The notes under the pieces: generated by a model | Databases searched by the model: none | What the model saw: only the letters and a program-made list of their open reading frames with translations | Told to the model about the DNA's origin: nothing | Assembly (NCBI RefSeq): GCF_009674535.1 | Contig: NZ_WKJK01000001.1 | Span: 124,001 to 188,000 of the forward strand | Direction: 5' to 3' | Length of the DNA stretch: 64,000 nt | Source: Duganella guangzhouensis | Lineage (GTDB): Bacteria > Pseudomonadota > Gammaproteobacteria > Burkholderiales > Burkholderiaceae_D | Position numbers and translations under genes: made by a program | In this document: positions 9,198 to 20,097 of the stretch, piece after piece | Layout: the number at the start of each line of letters is the position of its first letter | Position numbering within the stretch: the first letter of the stretch is position 1

Positions 9198-9219
9198 GTG
9201 TTGTAGTGAACTATAACAC
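9198..9219. promoter_or_regulatory. Candidate operator of the GntR/YtrA-type regulator
   Basis: A 22-bp imperfect palindrome, GTGTT-n-TAGT-nn-ACTA-n-AACAC, lies 34 bp upstream of the regulator start codon. Nine of eleven half-site positions pair. YtrA-type regulators bind palindromes of this kind in their own promoters, so autoregulation is inferred. Confidence 0.5.
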
Positions 9220-9334
9220 TAGAAATCAGAAAAGCAAGCAATTTTGCTTCTTACGCACGATTGAAAAGGCTATTTTTGAGGCAATGTTATATAGTCGGAC
9301 AGTTACATCAACGAACACATTACTAGGGGATTTG

Positions 9335-10183
9335 ATGGTTGCCAATAATATCGCTCAACGCCTGAGCACACTGATCACGCAACATGAAACCGATGTGCTG
9401 GCCACCTGGACGGCCGAGCTGGCCGGCAAGACCTTCCGTGGCGACGACGCCACCCTGCAACGCCACACACGCCAGTTTCTGGCGCTGCTGCCGGCCGCCA
9501 TCACCGGCGGCGTGGACGACACCAGCGCGCGCCAGTGGGACGAAGTGCGCAACCTGCTGAACGAAATTTCCACCCAGCGCGCCAAGCAGGGATCGACGCC
9601 GAACGAAACCGCGACCTTTGTCTTCTCGCTCAAGCAGTCGCTGTTCAGCATGCTGCGGCGCGAGCTGGCCGCCGAGCCGCCGGTGCTGGCCGAGGCGTCG
9701 TGGGCGATCAGCACCGTGCTCGACCAGCTGGGGCTGTACACGCTGGAAGTGTTCCAGAAAAGCCGCGACCAGATCATCGTGCGGCAGCAGCATGAGCTGA
9801 TGGAACTGTCGACGCCGGTGGTCAAGCTGTGGCAGGACATTCTGGCCTTGCCGCTGATCGGCACGCTGGACAGCGCGCGCAGCCAGGTGGTGATGGAAAG
9901 CCTGCTGGAAAAAGTGGTGGAGACCGGCGCCGCCATCGCCATCATCGACATCACCGGCGTGCCGACCGTCGACACGCTGGTGGCGCAGCATTTGATGAAG
10001 ACCATCGCCGCCGCCCGCCTGATGGGCGCCGACTGCATCATCAGCGGCATCCGCCCGCAGATCGCACAGACCATCGTCCATCTGGGCGTCAACCTGGAAG
10101 ACGTGGTGACCAAGGCCACGCTGGCCGACGCCTTTGTGGTGGCCCTGGCCCGCGTCGGCGCGACGATCACCCGCAAGGAGTAA
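9335..10183 (+). CDS. rsbR: RsbR-like stressosome protein (RsbRD N-terminal domain + STAS)
   Basis: 282 residues. The N-terminal half (about 5-140) is a helical globin-like sensory domain of the RsbRD type. The C-terminal half (about 160-275) is a STAS domain with IDITGVPTVDTLVAQHL and GIRPQIAQTIVHLGV, which keep the threonines corresponding to the RsbT phosphorylation sites of Bacillus RsbR. In known systems RsbR and RsbS build the stressosome and sequester RsbT until a signal arrives. ATG at 9335 was chosen because AGGGG stands 5 bp before it; the frame is open further upstream without a site. First gene of a six-gene operon with overlapping starts. Confidence 0.88.
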   Translation: MVANNIAQRLSTLITQHETDVLATWTAELAGKTFRGDDATLQRHTRQFLALLPAAITGGVDDTSARQWDEVRNLLNEISTQRAKQGSTPNETATFVFSLKQSLFSMLRRELAAEPPVLAEASWAISTVLDQLGLYTLEVFQKSRDQIIVRQQHELMELSTPVVKLWQDILALPLIGTLDSARSQVVMESLLEKVVETGAAIAIIDITGVPTVDTLVAQHLMKTIAAARLMGADCIISGIRPQIAQTIVHLGVNLEDVVTKATLADAFVVALARVGATITRKE

Positions 10184-10190
10184 GCGCAGC

Positions 10191-10547
10191 ATGGAACGCA
10201 TCCCTATCTTGCGTATTGGCGACCTGCTGCTGGTAACCATCCAGGTGGACATGCACGACCGCCTGGCCATGACCTTGCAGGATGACCTGACCGAGCGTAT
10301 CGTGCGCGACCGCGCCAAAGGCGTATTGATCGACATTTCCGCGCTCGACCTGGTGGATTCCTTCATCGGCCGCATGATCAGCAACACCGCCGCCATGGCG
10401 CGCGTGCTGGACGCGCAGACGGTGCTGGTCGGCATGCAGCCGGCGGTGGCGATCACGCTGGTGGAACTGGGTCTGACCTTGCCGGGCGTGAAAACCGCGC
10501 TGAATGTCGAAAAAGGCATGCGGCTGCTAGGAAAGAACTACGTGTGA
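10191..10547 (+). CDS. rsbS: RsbS-like STAS-domain stressosome scaffold
   Basis: 118 residues, a single STAS domain. The segment LIDISALDLVDSFIGRMI (about 44-61) includes the conserved serine that RsbT phosphorylates in Bacillus RsbS, and GMQPAVAITLVELG is the second STAS signature. It starts 7 bp after rsbR and ends overlapping rsbT. By family knowledge it forms the core of the stressosome and binds RsbT. Confidence 0.9.
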   Translation: MERIPILRIGDLLLVTIQVDMHDRLAMTLQDDLTERIVRDRAKGVLIDISALDLVDSFIGRMISNTAAMARVLDAQTVLVGMQPAVAITLVELGLTLPGVKTALNVEKGMRLLGKNYV

Positions 10548-11014
10548 TGAGCCTCGCCTCGCCCGATATCAGCCGCTACCATTCGCCTTTGCTGACGCGC
10601 TATGCCGCGCAGGCGGAACTGCACCAGGTGCTGCCGCTGGAAAGCGACGAGCACGTGGTGGCGGTGCGCAAGGCGGTGCGCGAACACGCCCTCGAACTGA
10701 AGCTGAGCCTGGTCGACCAGACCAAGCTGGTGACCGCCGCCAGCGAACTGGCGCGCAACACGCTGAAGTATGGCGGCGGCGGCGTGGTGGTGCTGGAGCG
10801 TCTGGCCGACGGCCTGCGCAAGGGCTTGCGGCTGGTGTTCGCCGACACCGGCCCCGGCATCGCCGACGTCGAGCTGGCGCTGCGCGACGGCTATACCAGC
10901 GGCGGCGGCCTTGGTCTCGGCCTGGGCGGCACCAAGCGCCTGGCCGACGACTTTCATATTGATTCACGCCCCGGAGAGGGCACAGCGGTAGCGATTATCA
11001 AATGGAAAATCTAA
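10547..11014 (+). CDS. rsbT: RsbT-like serine/threonine kinase (switch protein)
   Basis: 155 residues of the GHKL anti-sigma-factor kinase family: N box ELARNTLKYGGGG (about 68-80), G1 box DTGPGI (about 100-105) and G2 region GLGLGLGGTKRLADDF (about 122-137). In known stressosomes RsbT phosphorylates RsbR and RsbS, is released, and activates a downstream partner. ATG at 10547 overlaps the rsbS stop by one base (TGATG); a GTG one codon earlier is also possible. The 3' end overlaps the next gene by 13 bp. Confidence 0.9.
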   Translation: MSLASPDISRYHSPLLTRYAAQAELHQVLPLESDEHVVAVRKAVREHALELKLSLVDQTKLVTAASELARNTLKYGGGGVVVLERLADGLRKGLRLVFADTGPGIADVELALRDGYTSGGGLGLGLGGTKRLADDFHIDSRPGEGTAVAIIKWKI

Positions 11015-12027
11015 GCAGTTCGCTGGCACCCGCTGAATGGATCGTCATCAGCCACGCCAGCGATGTCGGCGCCGCGCGGCGCGCTGGCCAGGTGCTGGCC
11101 AGCGCGCTGGGCATGGACGCGACCCGCGCCGGCCAGCTGGCGATCGTCATTACCGAGGCTGCCACCAACATCCTCAAGCATGCGGGCGAAGGCCGCATGC
11201 TGGTCAGCAGCGCGGCCCACGGCGGCCAGCGCTGCATCGAAGTGCTGGCGCTGGATAGCGGCCCCGGCATCGCCAACCTGGCGCAGGCGATGCAGGATGG
11301 TGTCTCAACCGCCGGCACCGCCGGCACCGGGCTGGGGGCGATGCGGCGGCTGGCCGATCAGCTGGACGTGTATGCGCCGCCGGGCAAGGGCACGGCGCTG
11401 TTCGCTCGGCTGTGGCTGGATGCGACGGCGGCCGCGCAGCCGGTGCATATCGGCGGCGTCTGCCTGCCGCTGGCCGGCGAGACCGCCTGTGGCGACGCCT
11501 GGGCCGTGCTGCAGCGGCAAGGCGGTTTCAGCTTGCTGATGGCCGACGGCCTGGGCCATGGTCCGGAAGCCGCCAAGGCCGCAGCGGCGGCGGTGCAGGC
11601 GCTGCAGGCCGCGCCCGGCCGCACGCCGGCGCAGCTGATGGAAGATTGTCACCAGGCGCTGCGGCCGACCCGCGGCGCGGCGCTGGCCATCGCCGAGCTG
11701 GACCCGGCGGCGCGGCAGCTGCGGTTTGCCGGCATTGGCAACATCGGCGCCAGCATCATCGAGGATGGCGCGCGGCGCCAGCTGATGTCGCACAACGGGA
11801 TTGTCGGGCACAACATGCGCAAGGTGCACGAGCTGACGTTTGCTTGCCCGGCCGGCGCGCTGGTGGTGCTGGCCAGCGACGGCATTACCACCCAGTGGGA
11901 TCTGGCGCAGTATCCGGGGCTGGCGCTGCGCGCGCCGGCGTTGATCGCCGGCGTGCTGCTGCGCGACCACAGCCGGGGGCGCGACGACGCCAGCGTGCTG
12001 GTGTTGACAACCGTGGAGAGCGTGTGA
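11002..12027 (+). CDS. Fusion of a GHKL ATPase domain with a PP2C/SpoIIE-type phosphatase (RsbX-like)
   Basis: 341 residues. The N-terminal 12-138 is an RsbW/RsbT-like ATP-binding domain (EAATNILKHAGEG N box, DSGPGI G1 box, GTGLGAMRRLADQ G2). The C-terminal 146-338 is a PP2C phosphatase with the metal-binding aspartates in MADGLGHG (about 179), SDGIT (about 292) and GRDDAS (about 326). RsbX in Bacillus dephosphorylates RsbR and RsbS to reset the stressosome; here an ATPase domain is fused to it. The gene overlaps rsbT by 13 bp and the next kinase by one base (TGATG). The fused ATPase domain may be the docking or second kinase activity, which is inference. Confidence 0.88.
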   Translation: MENLSSSLAPAEWIVISHASDVGAARRAGQVLASALGMDATRAGQLAIVITEAATNILKHAGEGRMLVSSAAHGGQRCIEVLALDSGPGIANLAQAMQDGVSTAGTAGTGLGAMRRLADQLDVYAPPGKGTALFARLWLDATAAAQPVHIGGVCLPLAGETACGDAWAVLQRQGGFSLLMADGLGHGPEAAKAAAAAVQALQAAPGRTPAQLMEDCHQALRPTRGAALAIAELDPAARQLRFAGIGNIGASIIEDGARRQLMSHNGIVGHNMRKVHELTFACPAGALVVLASDGITTQWDLAQYPGLALRAPALIAGVLLRDHSRGRDDASVLVLTTVESV

Positions 12028-13348
12028 TGCCTTTTGTACGGCTATTACAGGTCAATATCGGCAGCACGCCGGACGTGGTGGCGGTGCGCCAGCGCGCGCG
12101 CCAGATTGCCGGCCTGCTTAACTTCGGCGTGCAGGACCAGGTGCGCATCGCCACCGCCGTGTCGGAAGTGGCGCGCTGCGCCTACGGCCGGCTGGCTGGC
12201 GGGCGGGCGACGTTTGCCATCAACGTGCAGCAGCGGCCGGCGCAGTTGCGCGTCATGATCAACGCCGAAGGGGCGGAGCGGCCCCAGGTGGCGCTGGTGG
12301 AGGGCGAGCAGCCGACCGCCACGCTGGACGGCGCGCTGCTGACGGCGCAGCGGCTGATGGACGATTGCACCGTGCTCAGCGCCACCGCGCAGGAGCTGCG
12401 GGTGGAGATGAACAAGAGCTTGCCGCCGGCCCGCGAGACGCTGGACCTGGCGCAGATCGGTGCGCGGCTGGCGGCCACGCCGGTGCAAAGCACGTATGCG
12501 GAAATCGAGCAGCAGAACCGCGAGCTGGCGCAGGCGCTGGCCGAGCTGCGCGAACGCCAGGACGACCTGCTGGAACTGACGCGCGAACTGGAAGACACCA
12601 ACCGTGGCGTGGTGGCGCTGTACGCCGAGATCGAAGAGAAGGCCGAGCGGCTGCGCAAGGCCGACGAGATGAAGTCGCGCTTCCTGTCCAACACCAGCCA
12701 CGAACTGCGTACGCCGCTGAGTTCGATCCGCGCGCTAACCAAGCTGCTGCTGGACCGCATGGACGGCCCGCTGACCGACGAGCAGGAGCGGCAGGTGGCG
12801 TTTATCGCCAGCGCCGCCGGCGATTTGTCGGAGCTGGTCAACGATCTGCTGGACCTGGCCAAGATCGAGGCCGGCAAGGTGGAGGTGACGATGGCGCCGA
12901 TCCGGGTGGGCGAGATGTTCAGCGCGCTCAAAGGCATGCTGCGGCCGCTGACCCGCAATGCGCCGGTGGAGCTGGTGTTCGTCGAGCCGCCGCCGACGGT
13001 ACTGGTGTCGGACGAGGGCAAGGTCACGCAAATTCTGCGCAATTTCATTTCCAACGCGCTCAAGTTTACCGAGCAGGGCCAGGTGGTGGTGCGCTTGCTG
13101 GATGAGGGCGAGCACCGCGTGACCTTTGCCGTGACCGATAGCGGGATCGGCATCAGCCCCGAGAACCAGCAACTGATCTTTGAAGAATTCAGCCAGATCG
13201 AACATCCGCTGCAGCGGCGCGCCAAGGGCACCGGGCTGGGACTGCCGCTGTGCCGCAAGCTGGCCACGCTGCTGGGCGGCACGGTCGATGTGAGCAGCGC
13301 CGAGGGCGCCGGCTCCACCTTTTATCTGCGGCTGCCGGCCGCCTCCCC

Positions 13349-13352
<4 letters not shown>
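12027..13352 (+). CDS. Stressosome-linked sensor histidine kinase with N-terminal GHKL-like domain
   Basis: 441 residues, no membrane segments, so cytosolic. About 10-125 resembles a degenerate RsbT/RsbW-type ATPase domain (GVQDQVRIATAVSEVARCA keeps the N-box helix but not a clear Asn). A coiled coil follows at about 150-205, then HisKA with FLSNTSHELRTPLSS (His near 226) and a HATPase_c domain at about 328-440 with DSGIGI and GTGLGLPL. Start at ATG 12027, overlapping the previous stop (TGATG). The most likely role is the output partner that the released RsbT activates, in place of RsbU; this is inference from gene order and the fused domain. Confidence 0.88.
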
Positions 13353-15247
<1,895 letters not shown>

Positions 15248-15265
<18 letters not shown>

Positions 15266-15958
15266 GCGTAAGCGCAATGCGTTGAGGATGGCCGCGCCGG
15301 CGGCGGTGTTGTCGAAGATGCACCAGCTGTCGCGCCCGGCCAGCCACGTGGCCACGTCGGCCAGCCAGGCCTCGTCGTACAAGGAATAATAGATGCGCGG
15401 GCTGCCGTGCAGGCGCACGTAGGCGTGGTCGGTGGTCGGTACATACGGCCCCGGCTGGCCGGCCGGCGGATCGGCGATCACGCGGGTAATGCGATGGCGT
15501 TGCAGCAGGGCGCTGGCGTCGTCGCCGAACCAGCTGCCGTGGCGCGCTTCGCAGGCCAGCATGCAATCGAAGTGGCCGCGCAGACGTTGCAGGAATGTCT
15601 CCGCCAGCGCGGCATCCAGTGCCAGGCTGGGCGGCAGTTGCACCAGTACGCAGCCCAGTTTGCTACCCAATGCGCCGGCCTCGGCGGCGAAGCGGGCCAG
15701 TGGGGCGTCGATTTCCTTTAATCGTTGATCGTGGGTGATGGTGCGCGTCAGCTTGACGGCGAAGCGGAAGTGGTCCGGCACGCTATCGGCCCAGCGCGCG
15801 TAGGTCTGCGGCTGGTGCGGGCGGTAGAACGACGAGTTGATTTCCACCGCGTTGAACACGGCGGCGTAGCGCTGCAAATGACTGCCGTCACCGGGCAGCT
15901 GAGGGGCGGCGTCGCGGCCTATGCTCCAACCGGCGCAGCCTAAACGCGTCTGGGCCAT
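15248..15958 (-). CDS. DUF72 domain-containing protein
   Basis: 236 residues, DUF72 family (TIM-barrel-like, YecE-type). Seen are GCAGWSIGRD at the N-terminus, YAAVFNAVEINSSFYRP (about 31-47), FRFAVKLTRTITHD (about 63-76) and AYVRLHGSPRIYY near 170. The family has no firm biochemical role. ATG at 15958 was chosen because the protein begins here in relatives (MAQTRLGCAGW); the frame stays open far upstream but runs antisense to the lipoprotein gene. Its 3' end overlaps the last 18 bp of the hybrid kinase gene. Confidence 0.88.
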
Positions 15959-15988
15959 ATAATGCGTTTTTATTTGAAGGATGTTGCG

Positions 15989-16546
15989 ATGGATCTTAAA
16001 CGCTATGCCAAATTCGCCGCGCCACTGTTGGTGGCCGGCCTGTTGGCCGCCTGCGCCGGGCTGATCGGTCCGCGCGAGGTTAACCTGCCGCAGGAGCGCC
16101 TGCAAACCAGTCTGGACAAGAAATTCCCCATGCATCACCGCGCGCTGGGCGTGTTTGAGGTGGAACTGAGCCATCCGCAACTGGCCATCCTGCCGGAAAA
16201 CGACCGCGTGGCGCTGAATGTGGAGCTGGGCGTGACGCCGCTGCTGGCGCGTCAGTCCTGGCATGGCAGCATGCTGGTGTCCGGCCGGCTGCGGGTGGAC
16301 AGTGCCAATAACACCATCTACATTGCCGACGCTCATGTCGATCGCTTCAATATCGACAATATGGACGAGGGCAAGCGCAACCAGCTGACCAGCGTCGCCA
16401 ACCTGCTCAGCGACCAGCTGATCCGCGACATGCCGCTGCACACCTTCCGCCCGGACGAGCTGCGTTACGCCGGCGTGCAATTCGTGCTGACTGGCATCGA
16501 TACCCGCCCCGGCGCGCTGGTGGCCAAGGTGCAGCCGGCGCAATAA
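15989..16546 (+). CDS. DUF1439-type lipoprotein
   Basis: 185 residues. The signal sequence has a lipobox (LVAGLLAACAG, Cys near residue 22), so the product is an outer-membrane or periplasmic lipoprotein. The mature part is a YceB/DUF1439-like beta-rich domain (GPREVNLPQERLQTSLDKKF; later ALNVELGVTPLLARQSWHGS). ATG 15989 is preceded by GAAGGA at 7 bp; the in-frame ATG at 15962 has no site. Divergent from the DUF72 gene with only a 30-bp gap. Function unknown; lipid-binding is suggested by the fold family only. Confidence 0.82.
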   Translation: MDLKRYAKFAAPLLVAGLLAACAGLIGPREVNLPQERLQTSLDKKFPMHHRALGVFEVELSHPQLAILPENDRVALNVELGVTPLLARQSWHGSMLVSGRLRVDSANNTIYIADAHVDRFNIDNMDEGKRNQLTSVANLLSDQLIRDMPLHTFRPDELRYAGVQFVLTGIDTRPGALVAKVQPAQ

Positions 16547-16670
16547 GCCCGCAATTGGCGCCGATCTACGGCATTTCGCGCCGCGCCGGCGCAATTCATC
16601 GCATCGCGGCCCGACACCCCGGCGCCGCGCGCATCATGGCTACATCGACAACCACTTTACGGAGCAAGCC

Positions 16671-17180
16671 ATGATCCAGCAAATCGTTTCCCATACCCCG
16701 ACCTACGTTTGGGCCCTGTTGGCCTTCCTGCTGTATCGCGGCTACCTGGCCAGCCAGGACCGCGAAATGCCGCTGCTGAAAATCGCCCTGATCCCGCTGG
16801 TGATGCTGGGGTTGGCGCTGAGCGGCATCCGCAGCGACGGCGTGCTGGGCGAGGGCGTGTGGGCGGTGTGGCTGGCCGGCGCCGCCATCTCCGGCGGTCT
16901 GATCTGGAAACTGTCGACCCGCGAGATCGTGGTCAACCGCGCCGCCGGCACCATCCTGCAGCGCGGCAGCTGGATGCCGATGGCGCTGATGGTGGCGATC
17001 TTTGCCACCAAATACCTGGTGGCCGTGGCGTCGGCAATGCATCCCGAGCTGCACCAGAGCCTGCCGTTCTCGCTGAGCGTGACCCTGCTGTACGGCCTCT
17101 TCAACGGCCTGTTCCTGGGGCGCCTGGCACGCTGCACCGCCGCCTGGCTGCGCCAGCCGGTCCCCGCCGCCGTCTTGTGA
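16671..17180 (+). CDS. Small inner-membrane protein (DUF6622-like)
   Basis: 169 residues with four or five predicted membrane helices (about 10-22, 38-54, 63-80, 100-122 and 130-148). It begins MIQQIVSHTPTYVWALLAFLLYRGY, a pattern I associate with the DUF6622 family. The start is supported by ACGGAGCAAGCC before the ATG. No function is known. Nearest neighbour downstream is a TPR membrane protein 50 bp away. Confidence 0.75.
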   Translation: MIQQIVSHTPTYVWALLAFLLYRGYLASQDREMPLLKIALIPLVMLGLALSGIRSDGVLGEGVWAVWLAGAAISGGLIWKLSTREIVVNRAAGTILQRGSWMPMALMVAIFATKYLVAVASAMHPELHQSLPFSLSVTLLYGLFNGLFLGRLARCTAAWLRQPVPAAVL

Positions 17181-17230
17181 TGCTTGGCTGAAGCCTCTAC
17201 AATCGAATGTTCCGATTGGTAGGGGCTTTT

Positions 17231-17983
17231 ATGTATATTTTTGGTATAGGTATCCACGTGCTGGTGGCGATTTTCTTCGCCGTCCATGTGATCCGCACTG
17301 GCCAGCCGATGTACTGGCTGATGATTTTGTTCCTGTTCCCTGGCATCGCCAGCATTGTCTACTTCGTGGCGGTGTACCTGCCGAACTCGAAGTTGCAGCA
17401 CGGCGCCCGCAAAGCGGTCAGCGCCGCCGCCAAGTCGCTGGACCCGGGACGCGAACTGCGCGAGGCGCGCCAGGCATATGAATTCACGCCAACCGCGCAA
17501 AACCAGATGCGTCTGGCCAGCGCCTTGCTGGAGGCTGGGCAAGCCGAAGAAGCGGCCAGCACTTATGAAGCCTGTCTGAACGGCCCGTTCGCCAACGATC
17601 TGGAAATCCGCTACGGCGCCGCGCGCGCCACGCTGGCCAGCAACCGGGCTGCGGCGGCGGTCGCGCATCTGCAAACCATACGCGGTGCCGACGATAAATT
17701 CCGTCCCGAGCAAGTGTCGCTGCTGCTGGCGCAGGCATATGCCGCCGCCGGCTGCCAGGACGAGGCACGGGCCGAGTTTGAATTCGCGCTAAGCCGTCAC
17801 AACAGCTTTACCGTGCAGGCTGAATTCGCTATCTGGGCGGCCAGCGTCGGCGATGCCGACCGCGCCAGGCAACTGAACGCCGAACTGCAGCGCACCATGG
17901 AGCACTGGGCGCGCCACACCCGCGATCTCAACCAGCAACTGGTACGCCGTCTCAATACGGCAATGGCGTCGGTGACTCGCTGA
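17231..17983 (+). CDS. Membrane-anchored tetratricopeptide-repeat protein
   Basis: 250 residues. Two N-terminal membrane helices (about 2-20 and 28-48) resemble the PLDc_N-type anchor (YWLMILFLFPGIASIVYF). The rest is helical with TPR-like repeats (LASALLEAGQAEEAASTYEACL, LLLAQAYAAAGCQDEARAEFEFAL), predicted to be cytoplasmic. ATG 17231 follows AGGGG by 5 bp; an ATG at 17207 lacks a site. The TPR part suggests a protein-binding scaffold; the partner is unknown. Convergent with lpxH. Confidence 0.8.
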   Translation: MYIFGIGIHVLVAIFFAVHVIRTGQPMYWLMILFLFPGIASIVYFVAVYLPNSKLQHGARKAVSAAAKSLDPGRELREARQAYEFTPTAQNQMRLASALLEAGQAEEAASTYEACLNGPFANDLEIRYGAARATLASNRAAAAVAHLQTIRGADDKFRPEQVSLLLAQAYAAAGCQDEARAEFEFALSRHNSFTVQAEFAIWAASVGDADRARQLNAELQRTMEHWARHTRDLNQQLVRRLNTAMASVTR

Positions 17984-17991
17984 GGCGAGGT

Positions 17992-18747
17992 TTAGCCGGC
18001 GATGACTGCGCCGCTCAGATCGTGGCGCGTGATGACGCCATCTTCGGTGATGGCGATCCAGCCGCCGCGCGGCGGCGTGGCGTCCGGCTCCCAGTCCGGC
18101 AGCACGTAGCGGCGTTTGGTGCCGAGCTGATGCAGGGCGGGGCGGTGGGTGTGACCATGGATCATGACGTCGGCGCCGGTGTCGGCAAACACGGCGGCGA
18201 TCGCGTCGGGCGTGACGTCCATGATTTCATAGGATTTGCCGCCTTGTTCCTTGCGGCTGTCTTCGCGCAGGCCGGCGATGATGGCCTTGCGCTGAGCCAG
18301 CGGCATGGCGGTGAATTGCGCCTGCCATGCTGGTTGCCGCACCATGGCGCGGAATTCCATGTATTTGGTGTCTTGCGTGCACTGGGCGTCGCCGTGCAGC
18401 ACCACCACCTTCAAACCGCCGATGTCGGCGATCCAGGTTTCCGGTAGCAGGGTCAGGTTAGCGGCCTCGGCAAAGCGGGCGCCAACCAGGAAATCGCGGT
18501 TGCCGGCGATCCAGTACACCATCACCCCGGCGTCGCTGATGGCGCGCAGCGCCGCCACGATACCGGCATGATACGGGTCGGCGATGTCGTCATCGCCAGC
18601 CCAGTACTCGAACAGATCGCCAAGCAGATACAGTTGCTGCGCGTGCCGCGCATGCCGCTCCAGGAAGTCGTAAAACGCTGCCGTGGTGGCGGGATGCGCC
18701 GGCTGCAAATGCAGATCGGAGATGAACAGCGCGCAGGCTTCAGTCAT
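17992..18747 (-). CDS. lpxH: UDP-2,3-diacylglucosamine diphosphatase
   Basis: 251 residues. Calcineurin-like metallophosphoesterase that makes lipid X in lipid A biosynthesis at the cytoplasmic face of the inner membrane. Metal-binding motifs are in order: FISDLHL (about 8-14), GDLFEYWAGDD (about 42-52), GNRD (about 82-85), VLHGDAQC (about 115-122) and MIHGHTHRP (about 195-203). Length and motifs are typical. It lies 3 bp after ppiB, so the two are co-transcribed, as in many proteobacteria. Confidence 0.94.
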   Translation of the reverse strand: MTEACALFISDLHLQPAHPATTAAFYDFLERHARHAQQLYLLGDLFEYWAGDDDIADPYHAGIVAALRAISDAGVMVYWIAGNRDFLVGARFAEAANLTLLPETWIADIGGLKVVVLHGDAQCTQDTKYMEFRAMVRQPAWQAQFTAMPLAQRKAIIAGLREDSRKEQGGKSYEIMDVTPDAIAAVFADTGADVMIHGHTHRPALHQLGTKRRYVLPDWEPDATPPRGGWIAITEDGVITRHDLSGAVIAG

Positions 18748-18750
18748 ACC

Positions 18751-19245
18751 TTAGGCAGCCAGTTCAATGCTTTCGATGATGACGTCTTCGGTCGGCACGT
18801 CCGAGAACATGCCGCTGCGGCCGGTTTTGACTTTCTTGATCGCGTCCACCACATCGGTGCCTTCGACCACTTTACCGAACACGGCGTAGCCCCAGCCGTC
18901 CTGGCCTGGGTAGTCCAGGAAGGAATTGCTCTTCACGTTGATGAAGAACTGGGCCGACGCCGAGTGCGGTGCCGAGGTGCGGGCCATGGCCAGCGTGTAG
19001 TTGTCGTTCTTCAGGCCGTTTTTGGCTTCGTTTTCGACGGTGGCGTCGGTTGGCTTTTGCTTCATGCCTGGCTCAAAGCCGCCGCCCTGGATCATGAAAC
19101 CATCGATCACGCGGTGGAAGATGGTGTTGTTGTAATGACCGGCTTCCATGTAGGCCAGGAAGTTTGCGACGGATTTCGGGGCTTTTTCCGCGTCCAGTTC
19201 GGCGGTCATGTTGCCCAGGTTGGTCTTGATGATTACTTTGGTCAT
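18751..19245 (-). CDS. ppiB: Cytoplasmic peptidyl-prolyl cis-trans isomerase B
   Basis: 164-residue single cyclophilin domain with no signal peptide. Family signatures are [28 protein letters not shown] (about residues 28-55), with the catalytic Arg in FHRV, and [17 protein letters not shown] (about 88-104). It accelerates proline isomerisation in protein folding. The paralogue with a signal peptide lies 44 bp upstream, in the same direction; lpxH lies 3 bp downstream. Confidence 0.94.
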   Translation of the reverse strand: MTKVIIKTNLGNMTAELDAEKAPKSVANFLAYMEAGHYNNTIFHRVIDGFMIQGGGFEPGMKQKPTDATVENEAKNGLKNDNYTLAMARTSAPHSASAQFFINVKSNSFLDYPGQDGWGYAVFGKVVEGTDVVDAIKKVKTGRSGMFSDVPTEDVIIESIELAA

Positions 19246-19289
19246 TTTGATATCCTGAATGGTTAATTGAAAACGGCAAGGCCGCTATT

Positions 19290-19874
19290 TTACTGTTTTG
19301 GCTGGATCGGTGTCTTCAAAATCGTTGCCGACTTGACGATCACCGGCACCACCGGGATGTTCTGGAAGATGCCCTTGTCATCCACCAGCACCGCCTTGAT
19401 CTTGTCGACCGTCTCCTGGCCCTTGATGACTTTGCCGAACACCGCATAGCCGCCGGAGCCGTCCGGACCCGGCGCGTCCAGCCCGGCGTTGTCTTCGACG
19501 TTGATGAACCATTGTGACGTGGCCGAGTTCGGATCGCCCATGCGCGCCATCGCCAGCGAGTACTTGACGTTCTTCAGGCCGTTGCTGGACTCCAGCGGAA
19601 TCGGCTTGTTGGTTGGCTTGCCCTTGAGCTTTTCATCGTAGCCGCCGCCCTGGATCATGAAGCCGTCGATCACGCGGTGGAAAATGGTGCCCTTGTAAAA
19701 GCCCGATTTGACGTAGCCGAGGAAGTTGTCGACCGATTTCGGCGCCTTGTCATGATCCAGTTCCAGCACGATATCGCCCATGGTGGTCTTGAGCTCCACC
19801 TGCTGCGGCGCGGCGGCCAGCACGGCGCCGGACAGGGTCAGGCCAACGAGGGTGGTCATCAGTTTTTGGTACAT
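19290..19874 (-). CDS. ppiA: Periplasmic peptidyl-prolyl cis-trans isomerase A
   Basis: 194 residues. A Sec signal peptide (MYQKLMTTLVGLTLSGAVLA, cleavage near 22) precedes a cyclophilin domain ([20 protein letters not shown], about 50-69; ARMGDPNSATSQWFINV, about 110-126). It is about 55% similar to the neighbouring cytoplasmic copy by eye, suggesting an old tandem duplication with a gained export signal. The catalytic Arg (FHRV) is kept. Confidence 0.93.
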   Translation of the reverse strand: MYQKLMTTLVGLTLSGAVLAAAPQQVELKTTMGDIVLELDHDKAPKSVDNFLGYVKSGFYKGTIFHRVIDGFMIQGGGYDEKLKGKPTNKPIPLESSNGLKNVKYSLAMARMGDPNSATSQWFINVEDNAGLDAPGPDGSGGYAVFGKVIKGQETVDKIKAVLVDDKGIFQNIPVVPVIVKSATILKTPIQPKQ

Positions 19875-20097
19875 CGAGCTTCCTCTATTTAAATGTTAGA
19901 TAGGCAAAATCCGCTTGCAGATGGAACCTATGCTGTTTTTATCAATGCTATACTTGTTCCATTCTACCCCTTAGAAGGTGGAAACAAGAACATTCCCGAG
20001 GTTCCCCCAGGCACACGATGAAGACGGGTGCGCGCGGTTTCACCAGTGCGCCGGGCCATCTTTTTGCCTGAGGCACCCAGCAAAACGCAAGAGTCCG

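Noticed and set aside
11412..12026. Extension of the histidine kinase frame upstream to 646 codons
   Set aside because: It lies inside the phosphatase gene in another frame and is Arg/Gly/Ala-rich; the TGATG overlap at 12025-12029 gives the natural start.
15962..16594. N-terminal extension of the DUF72 frame to 448 codons
   Set aside because: The extra part runs antisense to the lipoprotein gene and has no match to the family, which starts at MAQTRLGCAGW.
19875..20097. Possible small RNA or riboswitch in the 223-bp gap before cysS
   Set aside because: Contains short local repeats and a TATACT near 19951, but no recognisable conserved RNA structure; not reported as a feature.
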